Source: Sarcophilus harrisii
Taxonomy: Eukaryota > Chordata > Mammalia > Dasyuromorphia > Dasyuridae
Assembly (NCBI RefSeq): GCF_902635505.1
Contig: NC_045427.1
Span: 197,840,422-197,904,421, forward strand
DNA: 64,000 bases
Reading direction: 5' to 3'
Made by a program: the position numbers and the translations under genes. Below, piece by piece: positions 61,201-64,000 of the stretch (the stretch's first letter is position 1; every line of letters begins with the position of its first letter). A model generated the notes under the pieces. The model saw only the letters and a list, made by a program, of their open reading frames with translations, made no database searches and was not told where the DNA came from.

Positions 61201-63417
61201 GTATCAATTACAAGAAAAATACTTCATATATTGAAAAATACTTGGAGAAGGACTATAAATGAGGAGCCTATGATTTTGGAGCTTTGATCCATTTCATAAG
61301 GGAGCTTCTTAACAAATCAAACTATTGATGGAATCTCATACTCTAGCAGGAAAGTCTCTATGAATAAAATAGTAGAGAACCCACCCTCTTCCTTTGGCAG
61401 AGAGTTCTAAATTTTCACAAATACCTATCAGAAAATTAGTATTTCTGTAACAAATTGAATGAACCATTAAATTCCCTTTGTTTATATAAAATAAACTTGT
61501 TTTGCTTCCAAGAAGTAAAAATTAAAATAGATATGTTTGATAAAGAAATTAACTAATAATTAATATTGTTGGTATAACTTGAGTTTTCACAACATCTCTT
61601 GTTTGATGTGGTAATTTCCTTGTAATGAAGATATCTTGCAGTTAAGGCAAGTTTTACTTAGTGAAACAGAAGTTATTTTTTAAAAAAAAACAAAAACTTT
61701 TTTTTATCCACATACATGTCTATATGTATGTTATGTGAGTAGTTTATTTTTTTTAATCATTTAAATTTTTTTATTTAATTTAATTTTAGTGTTTTACAAT
61801 TACATGTAAAACACTTTTTACATTTGTCTTTTTTTCTTCCATTTAGTTTGTTTTTAATACACATTGCTTTATAAATCATGTTGAGAAAGAAAAATCAGAG
61901 CAAAAGGGAAAAACCATGGGAGAGGAAAAAAAACAGAAAAAAAAGTGAATATAGTATGTGTTGATTTACATTCAATCTCCATATTTCTTTTGCTGCTTGC
62001 AGTTGACATTTTCTGTACAAAGTCTATTGGGATTACTTTGGATCACTGAACTACTGAGAAGAAGCAAATCTTTCATATTTGATCATCATATATTCTTATT
62101 ATGTACAATGCATTCCTGGTTATGTCAGTAGTTTATTTAAAGACTTAACTGGAGGGGGATATTTTGTCTTGAAAAACTGGGAATACTTTGAGTCTTTTCC
62201 ATTCCTGATAATAACCAGTTTTAACATTTTTAGCATTTTGAGAATTAGTTACAAGTAGCTTGAAGTAAAAAGTGGTTTAAGGAACCTTCATTTACTCTTT
62301 ATTATTTTCTCATTTCAGTAATTATTTTGCAGTAGACACTGCTTCAGCCATAGCTATTGCTCTGATGACAGTTGGTACTATGTATCCAATGAGTGTGTAT
62401 AGTGGGAAGGTATTACTCCAGGTAAGGAAAGTTTTCTCAGACTATTTCTTCTCTAAACTTGGCTGCTTGGTATGATCCTTTTTTCCTAAATTTTTTTTTT
62501 TCACCTACTGGGCCAACTACATAATCACACACTTTTTAAATTGCTAGAGAACCTATATAATTTGGTACTATATACCTATATAGAGAACCTATATAATTTG
62601 GATTTGTTTAGGCACTAAAATGAAGTGATTTCTTCTAAAACGTGTTATCTGGATCCAATGAAAAAGCTCATAACTGACTGATAATATGGGGAAAATGTTA
62701 GTCCTGTATTTTTAATATACAACAAAACCAAGTTAGTGAGATTATTTGCCTTTAATGAGCATGTTAAATAAAAAGAAGTACAGCTTCTCATTTTTATTTA
62801 TGTATACAGTTTATATTTTCATAATCTAGCTACTGACATTGAATCTTTTAGTCTTACTTAACCTAAAATCCATAAATTTCTTTTGCTGTAGACTTTATAT
62901 TTGAATTTCTGTTTACTAACATAACAATCCTATTTCTCATGATCAGGTAATGGTCAGTCTGGTCAGATAGGATTATTTTTAAGACTTTAAGACAACCTCA
63001 AAATTCATCTTTATCCTTCACCAGTTTCCCCAATTACACATATTTTCAGAAGCAGAGAAAGTTTTCTGTTAACACTTTCACAATATTTCTAAACAAACAT
63101 TTAGGTTTTTAGGCAGAGGGCCCCAACAAATGAATTGATTTGAGTATAGGCTGATAACCTCAGGAATTTATATGCTAGAACTCTAGAATCTTTTAGCTTC
63201 ACTTTCCTGTCATGTCCACAAATTCATAGTTATTCTTGTAGCATCCTCGGAGATAACACTGTACAGTAGGGTATGTTATGTAATCAAATTTTTATTGTTT
63301 CTGAGTCATTGATTCAATTAGTCTTCTGTCATATATTGATCATAATTTATTTTTATTTTCTTTTCCTAGACTACACCACCTCATGTTATTGGACAATTGG
63401 ATAAACTTATCAGAGAG
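26087..63417 (+). CDS. SLC30A6: Zinc transporter 6 (ZnT6), partial: coding exons 1-12, 3' end beyond window
   Basis: ZnT6 belongs to the cation diffusion facilitator family. In mammals it pairs with ZnT5 in the early secretory pathway and supplies zinc to enzymes such as alkaline phosphatases. The exons (3, 87, 85, 43, 66, 81, 36, 95, 49, 120, 103 and 48 bp) total 816 bp, or 272 codons, and agree almost residue for residue with human ZnT6 1-272 from memory (MGTIHLFRK..., FLEQPEIHTGRLLVGTF, LIDLAGAFALCITYMLIEIN). Six hydrophobic segments lie near residues 33-54, 61-84, 100-119, 138-156, 200-221 and 225-249. The zinc-site HxxxD pairs of active ZnTs are altered: L66xxxD70 in segment 2 and F201xxxD205 in segment 5, as expected for ZnT6, which is thought not to transport by itself. 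There is no His-rich loop. The start is fixed by MG|TIH spliced to an ATG in good context (A at -3, G at +4). The remaining roughly 190 residues lie to the right. Confidence 0.97.
26511..26644 (-). repeat. tRNA-derived SINE, antisense
   Basis: Reverse of the WSINE1-like unit: 'cctgaggcaattgggtaagtgac' ... 'ccactgcgccacctagctgcccc'. It is well preserved and sits in intron 1 right next to the promoter. Confidence 0.92.
26845..27260 (-). repeat. L2-type relic joined to antisense MAR1-type SINE
   Basis: An antisense L2-like part (gtcaacaatcatttataacgtgcc, 26851) runs into a T/G-rich stretch and 'ggagacaacatacacaaatg'. An antisense MAR1 SINE then follows (ttcttggcaaaggtactgg ... gggtttgaattcaggaagatg). 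The same junction recurs at about 28868-29110. Confidence 0.7.
27630..27885 (-). repeat. MAR1-type SINE, antisense
   Basis: 'ctctgtgactccttttggggttttcttggcaaaaatact' and 'agattgaggaaactgaggc' to 'gatgagtcttcctgattctgagg': a complete antisense copy with RTE-like tail first. Confidence 0.85.
27985..28175 (+). repeat. MIR SINE
   Basis: The core 'gtgactaggcaagtcattttt' and the 3' end 'aataaaggggctaaaaatggtctctagattccttcc' identify MIR. Confidence 0.75.
28225..28495 (+). repeat. Two L2 3' end relics
   Basis: 'tttagagtttaacacagtatctgatgcataatagatgctcagtaaatgc' and 'ttaggggcaggaactgtttgg ... agcataatacctagtatataataag' are successive L2 3' ends. Confidence 0.65.
28755..29565 (+). repeat. Old L1 fragment interrupted by a composite L2/SINE relic
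   Basis: ORF2-tail relics ('ccaaagacatccaagaaaagag', 'aaatatttagagcagctc'), then an inserted block (about 28860-29125: L2-like part plus antisense MAR1 SINE), then the continuation 'ggaattgaagg... cccatcaattgggaatggctg ... gaatattacttactgtgccataag' to a 3' end near 29560. Confidence 0.65.
30015..30101 (+). CDS. SLC30A6: SLC30A6 exon 2
   Basis: ACAG|GGGACA... to ...CGAAGG|GTAAGT; 29 codons, GTIHLFRKSQRSFVGKLSQE through ADRR. Phase 0 at both ends. Confidence 0.97.
30102..31265. other. Intron 2, left part: AT-rich with L2 relic
   Basis: Largely unassigned. 'cacaattccatcttcccatttcag... attcctagtacctaaccctaataagtgc' at about 31060-31190 is a worn L2 3' end on the + strand. Confidence 0.45.
31272..31667 (-). 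repeat. Solo LTR (ERVK-like fossil)
   Basis: A 396-bp unit with TG...CA ends (TGCGAAGAC ... CCATTACA) and a perfect 6-bp duplication tttagt (31266-31271 and 31668-31673). It is the same family as the LTRs at 47852 and 48942. The R-region poly(A) signal reads in reverse as 'tctttattctcag'. Confidence 0.9.
31715..31880 (+). repeat. MIR SINE
   Basis: 'cttgagttctaatcctacctc... gactctgtgaccctgggcaagtcacttaacttc... cagtttcctcatctgtaaag' is a well-kept MIR core. Confidence 0.85.
31940..32091 (+). repeat. tRNA-derived SINE, 5' half of a possible SINE-L1 chimera
   Basis: A complete WSINE1-like unit with a pure A tail (about 18 A). It has no duplication of its own: the sequence right of its A tail is L1, while the left flank agaaggaaaaagag recurs only beyond that L1. 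Confidence 0.9.
32092..32995 (+). repeat. L1 ORF2 tail and 3' UTR, 3' half of a possible chimera
   Basis: Starts in ORF2 at 'actcaaatttataagaaatcaagcc'. Open from 32147 (MNRQFSDEEIETISSHMKTF... CWRGCGKTGTLIHCWWNC), then frame-broken, and ends in a short A-rich tail. The right flank agaaggaaaaagag (32996-33009) pairs with the copy left of the SINE (31926-31939). Confidence 0.9.
33030..33500 (+). repeat. Old L1 3' relic
   Basis: 'ggaatattattgcatcataagaaatg ... ttgagaagactcatatgaattaagcagaacc' is a diverged ORF2 tail, followed by 3' UTR-like sequence up to the next L1. Confidence 0.7.
33505..34148 (-). repeat. L1 3' end, antisense
   Basis: 3' UTR (cagatagtccaatacatg, acacaagaaaactcagatct) and ORF2 end in reverse up to 'ttatgaaaagggctgccaca'. 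No clear flanking duplication. Confidence 0.9.
34149..34600 (-). repeat. Older L1 ORF2 relic, antisense
   Basis: 'ccacaatttcttttgccatttcccatttt', 'tttgctgccacaaaagaatatgac' and 'tgctaatttgcaaggtgtgaaatg' follow the antisense ORF2 order, much diverged. Confidence 0.6.
34954..35038 (+). CDS. SLC30A6: SLC30A6 exon 3
   Basis: CACAG|TCCTGG... to ...AGCATAG|GTATGT. Encodes SWKILLFGAINLLCTGFLLM and WCSSTNSI, the first membrane segment. Enters in phase 0, leaves after base 1 of the next codon. Confidence 0.97.
35039..35679. other. Intron 3, AT-rich, nothing recognised
   Basis: 641 bp with no assignable repeat. The acceptor follows a C/T-rich tract (tctctcccctccctac). Confidence 0.6.
35680..35722 (+). 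CDS. SLC30A6: SLC30A6 exon 4
   Basis: TTACAG|CTTTAACT... to ...CTTTTCAG|GTAGGT; 43 bp. Encodes ALTAYTYLTIFDLF(S) with L66 and D70, the altered zinc-site pair of membrane segment 2. Confidence 0.97.
35820..36305 (+). repeat. Old L1 ORF2 tail and 3' UTR relic
   Basis: 'cctacagattctgctgctaggcatatgc', 'tttatagcagcactttttcc' and 'cctctttccattctttgcagag' run in L1 order. Heavily diverged. Confidence 0.65.
36306..37515. other. Intron 4 middle: L2 relic and unassigned sequence
   Basis: At about 36560-36740 an antisense L2-type relic is likely ('gagcaaatcacaataccaggtac', 'aactttgtagtttaatagg'). A more GC-balanced stretch at about 37070-37180 (ctgctgttgcccattgcttcc) has no assignment. Confidence 0.4.
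37520..38165 (-). repeat. Old L1 ORF2 relic, antisense
   Basis: 'tcctggttctactgatttcac', 'cacaatttgcttagtcatttcccaatt' and 'ctttgggtcaaaggtatagat' through to 'tttgactatcagatctttgtcag' follow antisense ORF2. Confidence 0.75.
38310..38475 (+). repeat. Old L1 ORF2 tail fragment
   Basis: 'ggcacgccaattcagtggaatattatgttgccataaaacatg' is an ORF2-tail relic of about 150 bp. Confidence 0.6.
38695..39105 (+). repeat. MAR1-type SINE split by a younger SINE
   Basis: The head (aggtgatggagtggatagaac) at 38700 and the tail (cctcatctgtcagatgagcagaag ... ccactccagtatctttacaaag) after 38911 belong to one older element. The younger SINE lies between them. Confidence 0.85.
38756..38910 (+). mobile_element. WSINE1-like SINE inserted in the MAR1 SINE
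   Basis: Complete unit from 'ggggcagctatgtggtgtag' to an A-rich tail, with duplication a(c/t)ttacttccag on both sides (38745-38756 and 38912-38923; exact edges uncertain by a base or two). Confidence 0.9.
39385..39736. repeat. 176-bp tandem duplication
   Basis: The unit beginning 'ttttttgctattcctcaaat' occurs at 39385-39560 and again at 39561-39736 with a fixed offset of 176 bases and only about three differences. It is not a family I recognise, and the high identity implies a recent local duplication. Confidence 0.93.
39840..40255 (+). repeat. L2 LINE, ORF2 end and 3' UTR
   Basis: 'cagatccagtgacattggcctattggcc', 'caggaaacctttcctgatccatc', 'gattgtgaactccatgagcgcag' and 'acatgacagatgcttactaaatg' are in canonical L2 order; one of the better L2 copies here. 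Confidence 0.88.
40310..40735 (+). repeat. L1 ORF2 endonuclease N-terminal fragment
   Basis: About 40577-40720 translates as VVLTINVNGVNSPIKHKWIA, followed by DWIKSQNSTIYCLQETHLKQ. This is the start of the L1 AP-endonuclease with its conserved Asn (INVNG) and catalytic Glu (QETH). It ends in a stop soon after. Upstream sequence is the region just before ORF2. It is unusual here, since most L1 copies are 3' ends. Confidence 0.88.
40838..41004 (-). repeat. tRNA-derived SINE, antisense, with ATTC-rich tail
   Basis: 'gaggcaattggggttaagtgac' to 'gcactgctgcctagctgacccc'. The A-rich tail (on + as tttatttattcattcattc) has expanded into a simple repeat. Imperfect flanks catgctaactt and catgtgctaactt. 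Confidence 0.9.
41448..41513 (+). CDS. SLC30A6: SLC30A6 exon 5
   Basis: TTCAG|TTTAGTG... to ...TCATTTGG|GTAAGT; 66 bp. Encodes (S)LVTCLISYWVMVRKPSPVYS then F(G), the end of membrane segment 2 and the following loop. Confidence 0.97.
41750..42112 (+). repeat. L2 LINE 3' end
   Basis: 'caaggtacttcatctgtcagcc', 'aataaagcctttctcaatctc', 'cattagattatgaacttctcaag' and 'gcttagcataatgtctggcatac' run in L2 order. Confidence 0.8.
42113..43590. other. Intron 5 left part: unassigned sequence with relics
   Basis: 42290-42680 is unassigned but contains, on the - strand, a possible LTR-like poly(A) region (reverse of 'gaaatactttattcagaac'). 42788-42850 ('gggaattcaacatttatatagtac... taccaggtactatgggag') is an antisense L2-type relic. 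42970-43160 resembles an antisense MIR ('gatttagagttggaaaggcttataagag'). Confidence 0.4.
43607..45007 (-). mobile_element. L1, 1.4 kb, 5'-truncated, antisense
   Basis: 3' UTR plus ORF2 C-terminal region. Fragments of the protein are plain on the - strand (LKSFCTNKTNADKIRRKAIN; CWTGCGKTGTLIHCWWNC; IPFDPVVFLLGLYPKEILKE), but they lie in different frames, so it is dead. A 16-bp duplication tgtattgtgacttttt (43591-43606 and 45008-45023) flanks it. Confidence 0.95.
45024..45547. other. Intron 5: unassigned AT-rich sequence
   Basis: No exon or confident repeat. A (TG)n-rich stretch precedes the SINE at 45517-45546. Confidence 0.4.
45548..45692 (-). repeat. tRNA-derived SINE, antisense
   Basis: 'gagataattggggttatgtgacttgcccagagtcac' to 'tctatctactgcaaccagacagctgcccc'. 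Confidence 0.88.
46176..46967 (-). repeat. L1 3' end inserted in the old L1 (same direction)
   Basis: A complete 3' end starting from a T-run ('ataactttatttttccaaatac', 'tttagacagtaagcaatccaatg') and reading into ORF2 ('atgcattagtgtcccagttttcccacatcccctcc'). It shows an internal deletion near 46705. Confidence 0.75.
47852..48230 (-). repeat. 3' LTR of the compact ERV fossil
   Basis: TG...CA unit of 379 bp, matching the solo LTR at 31272. The poly(A) signal reads in reverse as 'tctttattctcag'. Confidence 0.88.
48310..48465. repeat. Degenerate ~50-bp tandem repeat inside the ERV
   Basis: About three units with the pattern 'ctccctgac(t/a)tcc' then 'gaaagca(a/c)' then 'aaaggagatgatcac'. Confidence 0.7.
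48942..49320 (-). repeat. 5' LTR of the compact ERV fossil
   Basis: Same length as its partner, and ends in CCATTACA like the solo LTR at 31272. Confidence 0.88.
51546..52313. other. Intron 5 right end with MIR
   Basis: A MIR lies at about 51955-52070 ('ggatctggaaacctgggttcaaatgc ... cttcacctgtaaaatgaaggg'). The rest, up to the exon 6 acceptor, is unassigned. Confidence 0.6.
52314..52394 (+). CDS. SLC30A6: SLC30A6 exon 6
   Basis: TTTTAG|GTTTGAA... to ...AAAGAAAG|GTAAGA; 81 bp. Encodes (G)FERLEVLAVFASTVLAQLGA and LFILKE(S), membrane segment 3. Confidence 0.97.
52395..53820. other. Intron 6 left part: relics and a CA repeat
   Basis: 52610-52765 resembles antisense L2-type sequence ('ggttttgagtaggggagtgaatgattagg'). 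52800-52960 resembles an antisense MIR ('atgaggaaactgaaactctcagag'). A (CA)n run is at 53370-53404. No exon. Confidence 0.45.
53370..53404. repeat. (CA)n microsatellite
   Basis: About 17 uninterrupted CA units. Confidence 0.95.
53820..54625 (+). repeat. L2 LINE, two sense parts around an antisense relic
   Basis: 53820-53945 is L2 ORF2 ('cactcccttactcaaaaaccttcag', 'gctctttaccatctgaccctaatctg'). 54000-54130 is antisense L2-type ('taagtaattattatgtgttagcc... caaggagctaac'). 54330-54625 is an L2 3' end ('attttaaactccttgaaggtgg... cagtacctagcatgatc'). Confidence 0.6.
54626..55295. other. Intron 6 middle, L2-type relics
   Basis: 54940-55095 resembles antisense L2-type sequence ('agattagtgaaggggagtaacatgg', 'gattttaaatgccaaatag'). 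The rest is unassigned. Confidence 0.4.
55300..55446 (-). repeat. tRNA-derived SINE, antisense
   Basis: 'gtgaggcaattggggttaagtg' to 'ctatccattgtactatctagttgcccc'. Confidence 0.9.
55447..55946. other. Intron 6 right end, nothing recognised
   Basis: No repeat or exon seen. Confidence 0.5.
55947..55982 (+). CDS. SLC30A6: SLC30A6 exon 7 (36 bp)
   Basis: CTTTAG|TGTGGAA... to ...ATACATAC|GTAAGA. Encodes (S)VERFLEQPEIH(T). A very short exon, phase 2 on both sides, so skipping it would keep the frame. Confidence 0.96.
56285..56385. repeat. Imperfect TG/TA-rich simple repeat
   Basis: Alternating tatgtg, acacaa and tatata tracts. Confidence 0.7.
56560..57025 (+). repeat. MIR split by a MAR1-type SINE
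   Basis: MIR sequence ('gtgtagccaaaggcaaatctctt ... catatgtaaaatagg') resumes after the insert as 'agctattataataataac ... gggttgttaggagactcaag ... tttataaatgtcaattatt'. Confidence 0.8.
56688..56911 (+). repeat. MAR1-type SINE with RTE-like tail, inside MIR
   Basis: Head at 'gtaacacagtagatcatgcacc' and tail 'attggacatgactgaaatgactaaacaac'. Flanks aaaatag occur on both sides. Confidence 0.85.
57192..57234. repeat. (AT)n microsatellite
   Basis: About 21 AT units, 102 bases upstream of exon 8. Confidence 0.95.
57337..57431 (+). CDS. SLC30A6: SLC30A6 exon 8
   Basis: CTTTAG|GGGACGA... to ...TCTGAAG|GTATGT; 95 bp. Encodes (T)GRLLVGTFVALTFNLFTMLS and VRNKPFAYVSE, membrane segment 4. The acceptor has a strong T-tract. 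Confidence 0.97.
57432..58095. other. Intron 8 left part with MIR
   Basis: A worn MIR lies at about 57598-57740 ('gatacagactagctgtatgacccttggcaag'). The rest is unassigned AT-rich sequence. Confidence 0.5.
58098..58393 (+). repeat. L1 3' UTR
   Basis: 'ggttgtttgcattttgttttg', an (AT)n tract, 'ttggattacttgccatctag', then a G-rich tract and an A tail. Only the 3' UTR is present. Confidence 0.9.
58176..58225. repeat. (AT)n microsatellite in the L1 3' UTR
   Basis: About 25 AT units. The same 3' UTR position has a short AT run in the L1 at 6047, so this array expanded from an inherited seed. Confidence 0.95.
58778..59032 (-). repeat. Old L1 3' end, antisense
   Basis: A T-rich start, 'gtaagagaaaaatcagaac' and 'ctttgatctgcattcag' to 'gattatcacctaatcttgc'. 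The flanks tagg(a/g)ca(g/a)gcattctt (58763-58777 and 59033-59047) form a diverged duplication. Confidence 0.82.
59183..59313 (-). repeat. L1 3' UTR fragment, antisense
   Basis: 'ttattaaagctttttattttcaaaac ... acccttgcaaaaccttgtgttcc'. Only about 130 bp remain. Confidence 0.85.
59825..60060 (-). repeat. L2-type 3' end relic, antisense
   Basis: 'caagtattaagcctctattatgcaaaatcc... gaggctacaaaggcaaaaat... tgccctcaagagttgattgtctg'. Confidence 0.65.
60187..60235 (+). CDS. SLC30A6: SLC30A6 exon 9
   Basis: ATTTAG|CTGCTAC... to ...AGTAGAAG|GTAAGT; 49 bp. Encodes (A)ATTSWLQEHVADLSR(S), the loop between segments 4 and 5. This loop has no histidine cluster, unlike several other ZnTs. Confidence 0.97.
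60598..60717 (+). CDS. SLC30A6: SLC30A6 exon 10
   Basis: TTATAG|TTTGTGT... to ...GAAATAAA|GTAAGT; 120 bp. Encodes (S)LCGIIPGLSSIFLPRMNPF, then VLIDLAGAFALCITYMLIEI(N). F201 and D205 stand where active ZnTs have the HxxxD of segment 5. Confidence 0.97.
60790..60985 (+). repeat. MIR SINE
   Basis: 'gagaaatcgggaaacctggattttagttc ... gacttagtcaagttgtttaaccactgtagg'. Confidence 0.65.
61749..62119 (-). repeat. Old L1 3' end, antisense
   Basis: T-rich start, 'gagaaagaaaaatcagagc' and 'gatttacattcaatctcc' through 'tttgatcatcatatattc'. The flanks tatgt(g/c)agtagtttattt (61732-61749 and 62121-62138, give or take a base) mark the insertion. It ends 199 bp before exon 11. Confidence 0.82.
62319..62421 (+). 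CDS. SLC30A6: SLC30A6 exon 11
   Basis: TTTCAG|TAATTAT... to ...CTCCAG|GTAAGG; 103 bp. Encodes (N)NYFAVDTASAIAIALMTVGT, then MYPMSVYSGKVLLQ: membrane segment 6 and the step into the cytoplasmic domain. Confidence 0.97.
62422..63369. other. Intron 11, no repeat family recognised
   Basis: A 21-bp motif 'tagagaacctatataatttg' is present twice at 62545 and 62581, 36 bases apart. Otherwise plain AT-rich intron. Confidence 0.6.
63370..63417 (+). CDS. SLC30A6: SLC30A6 exon 12 (last in window)
   Basis: TCCTAG|ACTACAC... to ...AGAGAG|GTAATT; 16 codons, TTPPHVIGQLDKLIRE. This starts the C-terminal cytoplasmic domain. Phase 0. The next exon (starting near V273) lies beyond the window. Confidence 0.96.
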
Positions 63418-64000
63418 GTAATTATAGCTGATATTTAGATGAGTTACTTAGTAAAATCACCAATATTGTGGAATTGTGTTTAAAGAGTAGGTGTGAATAG
63501 TCAGCATTCTGTTAGACTCTAGGTAGGATTGACCTAAAGTTTATATTTCTATTTTCCTAGAAGTTTATAATTTTTCAATAATATAGGTTAGATGAGAGTA
63601 ATAACATGATAACAAAAGACAGATAAATCAGAGGAGTTATTAATATCAGTCAATGAATTTACCAAAGACAGATATTGAAGTAGTTAAAGTAACATTACTT
63701 GTTTCAAATGCCTTTTCACTTGTCTCTGTCACAGACATCCTCTGGACCATTACCTAGGCCTTGATGATCCTTGTGCTTATTGTGTAGCATCTACAATTTT
63801 TCTATACCTAATGTTTTAGGTATGGATTAATTAGGATTGATTAATGTTTTAATTAATGATTAATGAGTTTTGTATTTCTACCTCATTGTTATCTAATTTT
63901 ACAAGTTCTCTAGGGATAGAGACTATACCTGTGATTTTATTGATATAGGAAAGTACTTTTATCAGTGTGAAAGGATATTTTCTCCACAAACTATAGTCTT
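63418..64000. other. Start of SLC30A6 intron 12
   Basis: A probable worn L2-type piece lies at about 63880-63950 ('tctctagggatagagactatacc'). No exon. Confidence 0.45.

Overview
This is eukaryotic, mammalian DNA, very probably from a marsupial. It is AT-rich and packed with interspersed repeats: L1 LINEs of a marsupial type (many 3' tails with a G-rich 3' UTR and TSDs), tRNA-derived SINEs of the WSINE1/MAR1 kind, MIR and L2 relics, a HAL1 element and endogenous retrovirus LTRs. The SINEs ending in a 'ttgcctcagc' plus A-rich tail fit an Australian marsupial, possibly a dasyurid. That placement is inference from remembered repeat families, not a database result.

The only host protein-coding gene I can support is SLC30A6 (zinc transporter ZnT6) on the + strand. 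A CpG-rich, TATA-less promoter lies around 25.94-26.42 kb. Exon 1 contributes only the ATG (26087-26089). Eleven more coding exons follow to 63417, where the window cuts the gene. All visible junctions are GT-AG, and the 12 exons join to exactly 272 codons that match ZnT6 residues 1-272 as I remember the human protein. All six membrane segments are encoded. The cytoplasmic C-terminal half lies beyond the window.

From 1 to about 25.9 kb the window is intergenic. A possible poly(A) site near 1062 may be the end of the upstream gene (SPAST by mammalian gene order; no exon seen). The rest is repeats: an L1 nested head-on in another L1 (4.1-6.2 kb), a LINE reverse-transcriptase tail split by a fossil retrovirus (6.6-10.5 kb), a long old L1 carrying a second L1 tail and an LTR (15.5-19.5 kb), a stretch of L2-type relics (21.0-22.6 kb), a candidate truncated processed pseudogene (23.05-23.23 kb), a solo LTR (24.09-24.56 kb), and a 68-bp AT-only minisatellite (24.94-25.41 kb) about 0.5 kb upstream of the promoter.

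From 26 to 64 kb everything outside the exons is SLC30A6 intron. The largest, intron 5 (41514-52313), holds a three-deep nest: an old L1 interrupted by another L1 tail and by a near-complete HAL1, which is itself interrupted by a compact LTR retrovirus fossil. Intron 2 holds a possible SINE-L1 chimera bounded by a single target-site duplication. I saw no RNA genes, CRISPR arrays or prokaryotic-type systems. Repeat boundaries without a stated duplication are accurate to a few tens of bases.
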